Of a stretch of DNA of 41,896 nt, positions 6,817-13,555 are shown piece after piece. The notes beneath the pieces are model-generated. The model saw only the letters and a program-made list of their open reading frames with translations. It was not told the origin of the DNA and did not search any database. Made by a program: the position numbers and the translations under genes. Each line of letters opens with the position of its first letter. Position 1 is the stretch's first letter. Source of the stretch: a virus; IMG/VR virus record IMGVR_UViG_3300044818_000002, positions 1 through 41,896 of that record. The stretch is one strand, 5' to 3'.

Positions 6817-7806
6817 TTATGAAATGGCACCGATCGATAACGAATGGTCAATGAACCTGAACCAGACCTCGATCTGAGTGCCGTACTCTTCTTCCCAGCG
6901 TGACATGTCACGATGCAATTCATCGTGATGTTTTCGACATAGCGGGATGGTAAAGAAATCGTGTGCCTTGGTGGCCATCCCGCCCTGACCGTGGCCAATG
7001 ATGTGGTGTGGGTCGTCGGATGGGTTGCCACAGCACGCGCAAGGCTGAGACTTAACCCAGCGAGTAAATTTTTCACTCGTCCATCGTTCACGCTTGGGGA
7101 TCTTGAATAATGCCTTTGGCGGCTCTGGATCGATTACCAACACCTTTGCCGCCTTCTTGGCTATCTCGGCCACTATCTGCCGCGCGGCCGGTGTGTGCGT
7201 GATTTCTGCCTCTCGTTTCACACCGCTCGGGACTGAGTGGGGTTTAATGCGAAGCGAGGCCGCCGCCACGTCTTCGGGTATCAGGTCGATCACTTCATGC
7301 ACCCACGCCCACCAGCACAACTCTGGCAGCGTCAGTTGATGGCTCTCGTCGAACATGAAGTGGTGCCGGGCGCGGTACACCACAAAATCGGCAATATTCT
7401 GCTCTGCCAACAGTTTCATCTCCGGCAGGCTTTTATCACCGTGTACATGGGAATGGTGCCAGCAAAGGCGCGTAGCACCGCCAAAAACTCGCAACGTTTC
7501 CATGTTTTTATCGTGATAGGTATCCGGCCACTGGCATTTAAAGCTACGCCCTAACCAGCTCTCCAGGCTGTTGATGCCACCGGCTGCATCCAGGACACGT
7601 TCATGCATGAAGAATGACTTGAAGCGCGGGTCGCTGGCCAGTTGCTGCTGTACAGCCGGCAGTGGACCTGTTGGCATATCGCGAAACTCTGCTGGTACCG
7701 TAGCCACCAGCACACGATCACCGAACATCGGCAACAGTTCAGCTTCGGGTTTCAAGATGACTTGCCCCAGTTCGCGGACAACGATCCCTTTCATCAGTCC
7801 GCGCAT
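6817..7806 (-). CDS. DUF968 nuclease-like protein (Ref-related)
   Basis: 329 residues starting MRGLMKGIVVRELGQVILKP, the typical opening of DUF968 proteins of lambdoid phages. The C-terminal 90 residues carry an HNH-like zinc nuclease core: CACCG, DPHHIIGHGQGG, then PLCRKHHDELH. P1 Ref, a RecA-dependent nuclease, has a related fold; a role in recombination is inferred. The start at 7806 has GAGG seven bases upstream and overlaps the rusA end by 13 bases. An alternative start at 7794 would give a TGATG junction but has no clear ribosome site. Confidence 0.8.
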   Translation of the reverse strand: MRGLMKGIVVRELGQVILKPEAELLPMFGDRVLVATVPAEFRDMPTGPLPAVQQQLASDPRFKSFFMHERVLDAAGGINSLESWLGRSFKCQWPDTYHDKNMETLRVFGGATRLCWHHSHVHGDKSLPEMKLLAEQNIADFVVYRARHHFMFDESHQLTLPELCWWAWVHEVIDLIPEDVAAASLRIKPHSVPSGVKREAEITHTPAARQIVAEIAKKAAKVLVIDPEPPKALFKIPKRERWTSEKFTRWVKSQPCACCGNPSDDPHHIIGHGQGGMATKAHDFFTIPLCRKHHDELHRDMSRWEEEYGTQIEVWFRFIDHSLSIGAIS

Positions 7807-8174
7807 GGAGCCACCTCGCTGATCTTCATCTCGACCTTCCCACCCTTGGTAACCGGCCCCCACTCGGCTACGATGCGTTTAATCTGTCTGTCATCCAGCC
7901 ACACTCCAGCTTTCGTCATCGCATCAAACAGGGCCTTGAAGTAGTTATCCAGATCTCTATTGGCTCGCGTAGGCGGGTAGAACAGAACCTCAACAGCGAT
8001 ATCCGTGCTGATGGGATTCGGCCGGCGGCGCAGTTGCTCCATCACCTGAGCGATAGCTTCTGCCTGAAATGCTCTACCGCGCTCACTGACCAGGGTGCGA
8101 CCACGGGAGGATCCTTTGTTCGGCGAACGCCAGTAGCCGTTTACGCTTGGCGGGAATGGCAACGTTAATTTCAT
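7794..8174 (-). CDS. rusA: RusA-type Holliday junction resolvase
   Basis: 126 residues, standard length for RusA. Acidic catalytic residues are visible in RDLDNYFK (D74 and D76, with K80) and in VWLDDRQIKR (D94/D95), matching RusA D70, D72, K76 and D91. The N-terminal LPFPPSVNGYWR is characteristic. It cuts four-way junctions during phage recombination and replication. GAGG lies upstream of the ATG, and the start overlaps the methylase stop by four bases. Confidence 0.93.
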   Translation of the reverse strand: MKLTLPFPPSVNGYWRSPNKGSSRGRTLVSERGRAFQAEAIAQVMEQLRRRPNPISTDIAVEVLFYPPTRANRDLDNYFKALFDAMTKAGVWLDDRQIKRIVAEWGPVTKGGKVEMKISEVAPCAD

Positions 8175-8716
8175 GCTGCCACCTCGCGCAGTGCTCCAGC
8201 TCCAATTCTGAGCAGCTCAGCCCGGCTTACGGTGGTGAACTGGCAACGAGGCTTAATGAATGGGCGCCAGATCAGAAACATGCTGCCCTTGTTGTTGCCG
8301 TTTACCGGCTTACCGGACCCGGCGTTAATGAACGATATGCGTCCGTCGGTGATCAGCCTAACCTCATCAACTGTTTGCAATGCCAGCGAGAACCAACCTA
8401 CCGAAATATCTGCCGGCAGCAGCATGACGATCGGCTGATTTTGTACGCGGCACTGCTCTGCCGCTTTCTCTACCCAAGGTGCTGGCGCGCTGTACGGCGG
8501 ATTGCACCAGATTGCGCCGTAGCTCTCCCAGTCAACAGTGAGGGCATTGTGCTGCTCTGTCAGGTAGCGAGCACACAGGGCATTGCTATGGTCCGCTGCT
8601 GCGTCCAGGTAAAACCCAAATTCAACATCCAGCGCGCTGAATATCTCGATCGGGGTCTGCCAGCGGTCTTTGTGCTCTGCAAGTGTTTGGCTGGCGCCAA
8701 GGTAATCAGATTTCAT
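8171..8716 (-). CDS. Phage N6-adenine DNA methyltransferase (Dam family)
   Basis: 181 residues of the phage Dam type (PF05869). WQTP at 19-22 opens the domain, NPPY at 72-75 is the catalytic motif for N6-adenine transfer, and FYLDAAAD at 35-42 fits the cofactor-binding region. Lengths near 180 are normal. Expected to methylate phage DNA, probably at GATC, to evade restriction or tune transcription; specificity is not readable. AGGAGG precedes the ATG; overlaps the preceding gene end by 11 bases. Confidence 0.9.
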   Translation of the reverse strand: MKSDYLGASQTLAEHKDRWQTPIEIFSALDVEFGFYLDAAADHSNALCARYLTEQHNALTVDWESYGAIWCNPPYSAPAPWVEKAAEQCRVQNQPIVMLLPADISVGWFSLALQTVDEVRLITDGRISFINAGSGKPVNGNNKGSMFLIWRPFIKPRCQFTTVSRAELLRIGAGALREVAA

Positions 8717-8939
8717 TCACCCTCCTTGGCACATCGAGTGCTTGTGCTTTCACCGTGAGATAATTTCCTTCAAAAGAGAACGCCAGCAACACCAGATCCC
8801 ACCCGTTGACTTTCGCCAGCCGGCGCAGGTCCTGATACATCTTCCAGTCGCTTCGAATTTTTCGGATCTTCCACCGGCGCCACACCCGGTGCCCCACCGC
8901 CAACAGAGGCAAAACCTCAATGCCAGATACACACTTCAT
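8706..8939 (-). CDS. Small basic protein, unknown
   Basis: 77 residues beginning MKCVSGIEVLPLLAVGHRVWRR, strongly basic in the middle (RRWKIRKIRSDWKMYQDLRRL). ATGA overlap with the upstream gene shows it is translated in the early operon. Not recognised. The basic middle suggests a nucleic-acid or protein contact surface, which is inference. Confidence 0.65.
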   Translation of the reverse strand: MKCVSGIEVLPLLAVGHRVWRRWKIRKIRSDWKMYQDLRRLAKVNGWDLVLLAFSFEGNYLTVKAQALDVPRRVNEI

Positions 8940-9283
8940 GCTGGCTGCTCCTCTGCGGCTACCAACCGGTAGAAATAAACCTGCTTGCCGGTATCTGGAT
9001 CCTTCAACATGCGTTTTTCTTTCACCAGCCCATGCGCTTTGGGGTCAACTTCGCGCAGCCTGGCGCTAATCGCGGCTTGTGTGTCGGCCACGAAAAACAT
9101 CATGAATACGGTTCGTTCCAGGTCGCGTAGCGTCATCCACGTAGGGCCAGCGGCTGCCTGAATAACTCGGCCCATTTGATTTTCAGGGGTATCTTTCAGC
9201 ATGCCAGCCAGAATTAACCGGCGGATGCCGCTGTTAACGCGCTCACTCTCGAACACGTCTACCGGGATCGATAATTTTCTCAT
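8936..9283 (-). CDS. Early-operon protein, unknown (possible winged helix)
   Basis: 115 residues starting MRKLSIPVDVFESERVNSG. A region around 48-85 (TWMTLRDLERTVFMMFFVADTQAAISARLREVD, described by its parts) looks like a helix-turn-helix followed by a wing ending in QVYFYRLV. It is tightly coupled by ATGA overlaps on both sides, between the P-like gene and the small basic gene. Function unknown; a DNA-binding role is an inference from the pattern. Confidence 0.65.
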   Translation of the reverse strand: MRKLSIPVDVFESERVNSGIRRLILAGMLKDTPENQMGRVIQAAAGPTWMTLRDLERTVFMMFFVADTQAAISARLREVDPKAHGLVKEKRMLKDPDTGKQVYFYRLVAAEEQPA

Positions 9284-10002
9284 GATGATTCCCCTTCTCG
9301 TTTCGAGCGAATGCGTGCCAGCAGCTCTTCGCCCTTGCGCTGATATTTGCCGTCTTTGTCCATCAGTTCAGATGGGGCTGGGATGTGTTCTTTGTGGGTG
9401 ATCTGCGGGGCTGGTTGTGGAACGCGCTCGCCTTTTGCCAGACGCTTTGCCCACCGGCTGAGGTGCAGCTGGATAGACTTGCGAATTTCTGCGTCGGTGT
9501 AGTTGTGTTGATGCATCAGGTGACGAACGTCGATCACGATCCAGTACATGACGGGAGCCGACCAGTTGAAGTCCTCGGGTCTGGCATGCTGCCCACGCTT
9601 AGCGCTGTAGCGCTTAAACTCCGCTTCAACCTCTTCGACTGATGGCAGTCCAGCACTTTCAGCAGCGCCACTCTTGCACCAGCCAATGAACTTGCCGCAG
9701 CTTGGCCAAAAATCGGTTTCCTGCTGGCGAGCCATCCGCATGCCAGCTTTGACCTGCTCTACCGAGGTGATCCCGTTTTCGGCGAACGCGAGGATCCACT
9801 GACGTTTTGCCGCTGCGACTTCAGCAGGTGTACTCAACGCCGTCTGCTTAGCGGCCGGGAAAATCTGCATCAGGTTTGCGAATAACGCGTCCACCAGCTT
9901 TTCAGCGTTCTCGTTCACCACTCGCGCCTGCGGCTCCGCCGGCATCATCCGCGCCAGGGCGCCACCGTCACGGTTCTGAACAGCACTCATGAATTTGTTC
10001 AT
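9280..10002 (-). CDS. Replication protein P-like
   Basis: 240 residues resembling lambda P-type helicase-loader proteins (PF06992). It opens with ALARMMPAEPQARVVNENAEKLVDAL and has KRQWILAFAENGIT, RQQETDFWPSCGKFIGWCK and a C-terminal Lys/Arg-rich end. Lambda P is 233 residues. It would recruit host DnaB to the O-bound origin. The start at 10002 has GGAG eight bases upstream and an ATGA overlap with the O-like stop; the longer frame to 10017 is not needed. Confidence 0.85.
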   Translation of the reverse strand: MNKFMSAVQNRDGGALARMMPAEPQARVVNENAEKLVDALFANLMQIFPAAKQTALSTPAEVAAAKRQWILAFAENGITSVEQVKAGMRMARQQETDFWPSCGKFIGWCKSGAAESAGLPSVEEVEAEFKRYSAKRGQHARPEDFNWSAPVMYWIVIDVRHLMHQHNYTDAEIRKSIQLHLSRWAKRLAKGERVPQPAPQITHKEHIPAPSELMDKDGKYQRKGEELLARIRSKREGESS

Positions 10003-10880
10003 AGGGTGTTCTCCCATGCTTCAGCAGTATTCCAATCGCCGCCGCCGTTACCTGCAGCCACCGCAGGAGCTAGTTTGATAGCCAGCTCATCCCATTTTTC
10101 TCGCAATTTCGAAGGGCTGAGGACGTTCTTACACCAGAACTTGTCACGGTTAGCTCGCCCAAACAGCTGGCAGATTTGCTTATGGGTGCGCCCTTCTTGT
10201 GCGCACATCAGACGGATTTCATTGGCCCAGCCAGACCAGTTAGGCTCCTTGGGTAGGCATATCTCGCCATCGCATTCGGCTGCCTTCTCGTACATTTCAA
10301 CGATTCGTTTCCAAATCCATTGAGCGCACACCACATCGTCCTTGCTGCCCCAATGCCGTTTTTTCAGGTTCCAGGTGTAGGCTTCTGGGTGAATCGCGAG
10401 AAATTTTTCTACAGGAGACAGCTCGGATTCGTCTGGTTGCGGAGCGACCGGACAAGAAGGGTTTTTGTTTTTAGGTTCTAATGACTGGTTCTGGTGCCAC
10501 GTGGTGCCACAGGGGGTGCCAGCAGGTGACACAGGGGGTGTGTTTTCTGACGACCCACCTGTGCTTTTTGACGCCACAGGGGCTATGCTTTCTGGTGACA
10601 CAGGGTTATCCAGAGTCAGCATGTAAATATTTGATGTGTTGCCCTTTCCGTTATTGACGCCCAGCCGGTTCTCTTTCGAGAGCAGACCCATTTTTATCAG
10701 CGCAGTGATATGAGCCTTTACGGCGCTCTTGCTGCACTCGCAATGGTCAGCAATGTGCTGATACGACGGCCAGCATTCGCCTTTGTCATTGGCGTTATCA
10801 GCCATCTTAATCAGCACCAGCTTACGCAGGGGATTGCCAACCTTTATGCTCATTGCTTGAGCCATCAGGTTCATACTCAT
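9999..10880 (-). CDS. Replication initiator, O-like
   Basis: 293 residues in three parts. The N-terminus (about 1-90) is a winged helix of the phage O type (KLVLIKMADNANDKGECWPS, then IADHCECSKSAVKAHITAL). A Ser/Pro/Thr-rich linker (about 95-145) is encoded by the iteron array. The C-terminal domain (about 150-285) has WSGWANEIRLM and WCKNVLSPSKLREKWDEL, as in DnaT/O-type partner domains. As in lambda, the initiator should bind iterons inside its own gene. ATGA overlaps on both sides. Confidence 0.85.
   Translation of the reverse strand: MSMNLMAQAMSIKVGNPLRKLVLIKMADNANDKGECWPSYQHIADHCECSKSAVKAHITALIKMGLLSKENRLGVNNGKGNTSNIYMLTLDNPVSPESIAPVASKSTGGSSENTPPVSPAGTPCGTTWHQNQSLEPKNKNPSCPVAPQPDESELSPVEKFLAIHPEAYTWNLKKRHWGSKDDVVCAQWIWKRIVEMYEKAAECDGEICLPKEPNWSGWANEIRLMCAQEGRTHKQICQLFGRANRDKFWCKNVLSPSKLREKWDELAIKLAPAVAAGNGGGDWNTAEAWENTL
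10461..10605. other. Candidate replication origin: iterons plus AT-rich block
   Basis: Five direct copies of a TGGTGMCACAGGG-like unit lie on the plus strand, starting near 10492, 10502, 10524, 10569 and 10593; copies 2 and 3 are 22 bases apart. The second reads TGGTGCCACAGGGGG and the third AGGTGACACAGGGGG. A T-rich segment (10461-10484) lies beside the array on the P side, as the AT-rich unwinding region does in lambda ori. The array falls in the linker region of the O-like gene. Seen directly; origin function is inferred. Confidence 0.7.
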
Positions 10881-11062
10881 GCCTGCTGGCCCTCAGCCAG
10901 GAACTTGCCGTTACCCACAACCCAAGCTGCATAGCTGTGGTTGATGGCTAACCAGCGTCCCTGTACATTGAGCTCATACGAAAACACTGCCGGCGAACGT
11001 CCACCAGCTACAGCACGGCAACGAAGTTGCGGGATACCCGCTAAATTGCGTACACTGTTCAT
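10877..11062 (-). CDS. Small early protein, unknown
   Basis: 61 residues (MNSVRNLAGIPQLRCRAV...), with Trp, Tyr and Ala-rich C-terminal half. GGAG lies about ten bases before the ATG and the stop overlaps the O-like start as ATGA, which argues that it is translated. It sits where some lambdoid phages carry small genes between cII and O. No family recognised. Confidence 0.6.
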   Translation of the reverse strand: MNSVRNLAGIPQLRCRAVAGGRSPAVFSYELNVQGRWLAINHSYAAWVVGNGKFLAEGQQA

Positions 11063-11069
11063 GCGTTAA

Positions 11070-11603
11070 TTACTCCACACGTTTAGTTAATGCGCCCGAC
11101 GCCACAGACCGCATATCTGTGGCGTCACCCTTTCCAAACATCAGTACTGTCACTGCGTAAATTTCAGAGACCAATGACTGCACTCTGTAACCCTTACTCA
11201 ACAGCTTTTTACTCTCTTCGTTGTCCAGTACCCCATCAGCTGTAAATTCGTTATGAGCCTTAGCAAACACGCCCATAGCCGCCATGAGTTCGTTGAATTT
11301 GTAAAGCAGCTCCTCATTGCCCATCTGCTCGATTTCCGGCAGCTTCACGAACACTCCACCAGCCCGCTTACACATTGCCTCTGTGATATCGCTACGGCCT
11401 GAGATTGATTCCATTTCTGCTGCCATGCCCAACGGCACTACCTGCCCTGATACCTGCCTGACACGGTTACGCAGAGCATTTTCAGTGCCGGCTACCGGGT
11501 CCAACTGCTGCGCCATCGCGCTGTACTTACCTGGGAACAACGTGATCAGCTTGTGTATCGCTTCGCTGATGTCGTCCTGGGTGGGAAAGTCTTTGTTATC
11601 CAC
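11070..11603 (-). CDS. YmfL/CII-like regulatory protein
   Basis: 177 residues resembling the YmfL family of putative phage regulators. An N-terminal helix-turn-helix-like region (about 10-55: HKLITLFPGKYSAMAQQL then NALRNRVRQVSGQVV) is followed by MESISGRSDITEAMCKRAGGVFVKLP, which is typical of the group. The C-terminal half is helical, possibly for oligomerisation. It occupies the cII position after cro. The start is GTG at 11603 with GGAG seven bases upstream. Regulation of lysogeny establishment is expected by position, not proven. Confidence 0.75.
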   Translation of the reverse strand: MDNKDFPTQDDISEAIHKLITLFPGKYSAMAQQLDPVAGTENALRNRVRQVSGQVVPLGMAAEMESISGRSDITEAMCKRAGGVFVKLPEIEQMGNEELLYKFNELMAAMGVFAKAHNEFTADGVLDNEESKKLLSKGYRVQSLVSEIYAVTVLMFGKGDATDMRSVASGALTKRVE

Positions 11604-11630
11604 AAGGTTTCTCCGCTTCTGTGGTTTTGG

Positions 11631-11828
11631 TTAAGCCGCTGGCGCGGTAGACTTTTTGTAAAGAGAGAGATCAACTTTCAGTTCACCACCAGTAAGAACT
11701 TGGATCTCGAATGCTCGACCTTTGGGAATAATTTCCCCCCAGCCCGATACGGAGGCATGTGACAGCCCTAATGCCTTGGCTGTTTTGCCCACCCCATCGA
11801 AGTACGAAATAACATCATCTTTTTTCAT
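11631..11828 (-). CDS. cro: Cro repressor, P22 Cro family
   Basis: 65 residues matching P22 Cro in layout: MKKDDVISYFDGVGKTAKAL, then the helix-turn-helix GLSHASVSGWGEIIP, then AFEIQVLTGGELKVDLSLY. First gene of the rightward-type early promoter (minus strand here), 28 bases or so after the predicted transcript start. It should bind the same operators as CI and favour lytic growth. Confidence 0.9.
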   Translation of the reverse strand: MKKDDVISYFDGVGKTAKALGLSHASVSGWGEIIPKGRAFEIQVLTGGELKVDLSLYKKSTAPAA

Positions 11829-11862
11829 GGCTCACTCTTTGGTAATGGAATGGAACACTTGG

Positions 11863-11892
11863 ATAGTAGGATATCTTACATTAAAGAGTCAA
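11863..11892 (-). promoter_or_regulatory. Early promoter pR for cro operon
   Basis: On the minus strand, TTGACT (11892-11887) and TACTAT (11868-11863) are 18 bases apart. Operator A overlaps the -10 box and operator B the -35 box. The segment is nearly the same as the pL candidate at 13414-13442, which begins with the same TTGACT box. Confidence 0.7.
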
Positions 11893-11929
11893 GGAATCCT
11901 ACATCACTAAATGGTAGGATTGCCTACAT
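11864..11929. promoter_or_regulatory. Right operator cluster (three CI/Cro sites)
   Basis: Three related sites fit the palindrome ATGTAGGATATCCTACAT: site A TAGTAGGATATCTTACAT (11864-11881), a degenerate site B with ATCCTACAT at 11896-11904, and site C TGGTAGGATTGCCTACAT (11912-11929). Centres are about 24 bases apart, as in lambda OR. Site C abuts and overlaps the cI start codon, so repressor bound there would block cI expression. Confidence 0.8.
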
Positions 11930-12578
11930 GGAAATGAATGACCGAATTCGATCAAGACGCAAAGAGTTAAAGCTAACTCAAGACACCTTAGCCAAGCGCG
12001 TAGGGGTCAATCGTGTCACCGTCACTGGCTGGGAGTCAGGCGACTATAAACCTGGTGGAGAGAACCTGCAGGCACTAGCTGCTGCCCTAAGCTGCAATCC
12101 GCACTGGATTCTTGAAGGTGGCGACATTGACGAAAACATCACATATGTAGGCAAGGTTCGACCAGGGCTCGTCCCTGTAGTTGGTGATGCCGTTTTAGGA
12201 GTTGATGGCATGATCGACATGGTCGAGGACCGCGGCGGTTGGCTCAAGATTTATAGCGATGACCCTAATGCTTATGGGCTTCGTGTTCGTGGCGATAGCA
12301 TGTGGCCGCGCATCCAGTCGGGTGAGTTCGTACTCATCGAACCAGGCACCTCAGTCCATTCAGGAGATGAAGTATTCGTACGTACTACTGACGGCCATAA
12401 CATGATCAAGGTACTCAACTACACTCGCGACGGCGGATATCAGTTTACTAGCATCAATCAAGACCATAGGCCAATAACATTGCAGCAGAGTGCAGTGCTG
12501 AAAGTGGAGTATGTAGCCGGAATCCTTAAAGCCTCTCGCCATGTTGAAGATGAAGAAATTAATGATGTTATTCGTTAA
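11928..12578 (+). CDS. cI: CI-type repressor with S24 autoprotease domain
   Basis: 216 residues. Helix-turn-helix domain at about 4-60 (LTQDTLAKRVGVNRVTVTGWE). The C-terminal S24 peptidase has catalytic S124 in RGDSMWP and K161 in HNMIKVL; the 37-residue spacing equals that of LexA. The expected self-cleavage region reads PVVGDAVLG, with Leu90-Gly91 where Ala-Gly is usual. It should hold lysogeny by binding both operator clusters and be cleaved on RecA activation. I start at 11928: the longer frame to 11850 would run through the operators. AGGA lies eight bases upstream, inside operator C. Confidence 0.92.
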   Translation: MEMNDRIRSRRKELKLTQDTLAKRVGVNRVTVTGWESGDYKPGGENLQALAAALSCNPHWILEGGDIDENITYVGKVRPGLVPVVGDAVLGVDGMIDMVEDRGGWLKIYSDDPNAYGLRVRGDSMWPRIQSGEFVLIEPGTSVHSGDEVFVRTTDGHNMIKVLNYTRDGGYQFTSINQDHRPITLQQSAVLKVEYVAGILKASRHVEDEEINDVIR

Positions 12579-12681
12579 TCTCGTAACCTCCAGATCATAA
12601 AAAGAATAATCGCAAGATTTATGCATGACACGACCAGCGCAATAAGCGGCAACAAACTTACATTTTCCATACCGGTGCTCC

Positions 12682-13089
12682 ATGACGATTGATCGAGTTC
12701 TTTCACTTGTTGCAATAATCGTATCATTCATTGCAGTTCCTGCAAGTGGATACTTGAGCTATAGATTTGCCGTAAAGGGCGAAAAAAGGAAAGAGTTTAA
12801 TGCAGTTTCAGATGCTATACGCCTTAAGTTACGAGAGCAAAAACGACTGATAGAGCAAGGAGTTTACCCAGGTACTCATGGACTTACGGTTTCAGAATCT
12901 GAAATCGATAATTTGATAGACGTCAGTCAAGCGAGATTCAAGAACTCAATATTACTCTCTTGGAAAAAATACCGCGATGCTGTGACAAACTACGGCGAGC
13001 AAAATGAATATGGCGATTTTAAACTTTTAAATCCAGAACAAGCACTTGAAAAAATAGATAAACTTCTAATTTACGCAAACAAGCAGTAA
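12682..13089 (+). CDS. Membrane-anchored protein downstream of cI (rex position)
   Basis: 135 residues with one N-terminal membrane helix (about 5-30, VLSLVAIIVSFIAVPASGYL) and a charged, helical cytoplasmic domain. It lies 103 bases after cI on the same strand and ahead of a terminator, so it is probably expressed from the prophage with the repressor. This is where lambda carries rexAB. Superinfection exclusion or defence is a reasonable guess from position; no family is recognised. Its ribosome site is weak. Confidence 0.6.
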   Translation: MTIDRVLSLVAIIVSFIAVPASGYLSYRFAVKGEKRKEFNAVSDAIRLKLREQKRLIEQGVYPGTHGLTVSESEIDNLIDVSQARFKNSILLSWKKYRDAVTNYGEQNEYGDFKLLNPEQALEKIDKLLIYANKQ

Positions 13090-13090
13090 T

Positions 13091-13110
13091 CCGGCCATCG
13101 CGCCGGGTTT
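13091..13110 (+). terminator. Terminator of the cI operon
   Basis: CCGGC (13091-13095) pairs with GCCGG (13102-13106) around a six-base loop, followed by GTTTATTG. It lies just after the stop of the membrane protein gene and before the convergent minus-strand gene. The T tract is short. Confidence 0.5.
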
Positions 13111-13321
13111 ATTGTGCCTTACTCCCTCGCCTAACGAACGCAGCAGCGTCTCGCAGTACTCCTTTGTGGACCGTGTTGCCAACGGTCTTTCTCTTCAGCT
13201 CCAGATAGTCAACGATGTTGTCCTGGTTGATCTCTGAACCATCAACCACCAGCTGCATAACCGCCTCTCCGATCTCGCCCGCCATAAAAGCCGCCCGCTC
13301 GTCTTCCCAGTTCGTTTCCAT
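13109..13321 (-). CDS. Small helical protein, possibly YmgB/AriR-like
   Basis: 70 residues starting METNWEDERAAFMAGEIGEAV, all-helical by pattern, with INQDNIVDYLELKRKT and LRDAAAFVRRG. The layout recalls the YmgB/AriR biofilm-regulator family, but similarity is weak. It is transcribed away from pL in the minus direction, convergent with the cI operon. A TTG codon upstream extends the frame to 13336, but the ATG at 13321 with a G-rich stretch before it is preferred. Two ACACCCACC repeats lie upstream. Confidence 0.5.
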   Translation of the reverse strand: METNWEDERAAFMAGEIGEAVMQLVVDGSEINQDNIVDYLELKRKTVGNTVHKGVLRDAAAFVRRGSKAQ

Positions 13322-13350
13322 GCCACCCCCGAACAATTTTTAATCAAAAT

Positions 13351-13380
13351 ACACCCACCTCAGGTAAAAAACACCCACCC
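13351..13380. repeat. Direct repeat ACACCCACC, 20-base period
   Basis: ACACCCACC occurs at 13351-13359 and 13371-13379, exactly 20 bases apart (about two helical turns), upstream of the gene at 13109-13321 and beside the left operators. Likely regulator contacts, but no protein can be assigned. Confidence 0.5.
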
Positions 13381-13388
13381 AACTTAAA

Positions 13389-13441
13389 ATGTAAGATTAC
13401 CTACAAAACACTATTGACTTAAAATGTCAGATATCCTACAT
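13389..13441. promoter_or_regulatory. Left operator cluster (two CI/Cro sites)
   Basis: Site D ATGTAAGATTACCTACAA (13389-13406) and site E ATGTCAGATATCCTACAT (13424-13441) match the right-cluster consensus. Their 5' flanks repeat too: ACTTAAAATGT plus AGAT occurs at 13382 and 13417 with one mismatch, a 35-base period. With the right cluster about 1.5 kb away this reproduces the lambda OL/OR layout flanking cI, which allows repressor looping. Confidence 0.8.
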
Positions 13442-13442
13442 T
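13414..13442 (+). promoter_or_regulatory. Early promoter pL
   Basis: TTGACT (13414-13419) and TACATT (13437-13442) are separated by 17 bases; operator E covers the spacer and most of the -10. Transcription should start near 13449 and run into the plus-strand early operon. Confidence 0.75.
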
Positions 13443-13454
13443 AAATTCATCAAC

Positions 13455-13517
13455 AGCGAACAGGCAGGACGCCCACGAGTAGCCGCCCGGGGCGTACGAA
13501 CACCGGGATGATTCGCT
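13455..13517 (+). ncRNA. Folded pL leader, candidate put-like antiterminator RNA
   Basis: Beginning about six bases after the predicted pL start, AGCGAA (13455-13460) pairs with TTCGCT (13512-13517). This encloses ACGCCC (13469-13474) paired with GGGCGT (13490-13495); CCCGG/CCGGG (13486/13503) is an alternative pairing. HK022 uses a folded put RNA just after pL to antiterminate without N protein. No N gene is visible here, so a similar role is possible. Structure is seen; function is inferred. Confidence 0.4.
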
Positions 13518-13555
13518 GACAACCATTAATAGTTACCAATAATACGAGGATTTCC

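Noticed and set aside
11850-11927. N-terminal extension of CI
   Set aside because: It would place operators and promoters inside the coding region. The ATG at 11928 begins directly at the helix-turn-helix domain.
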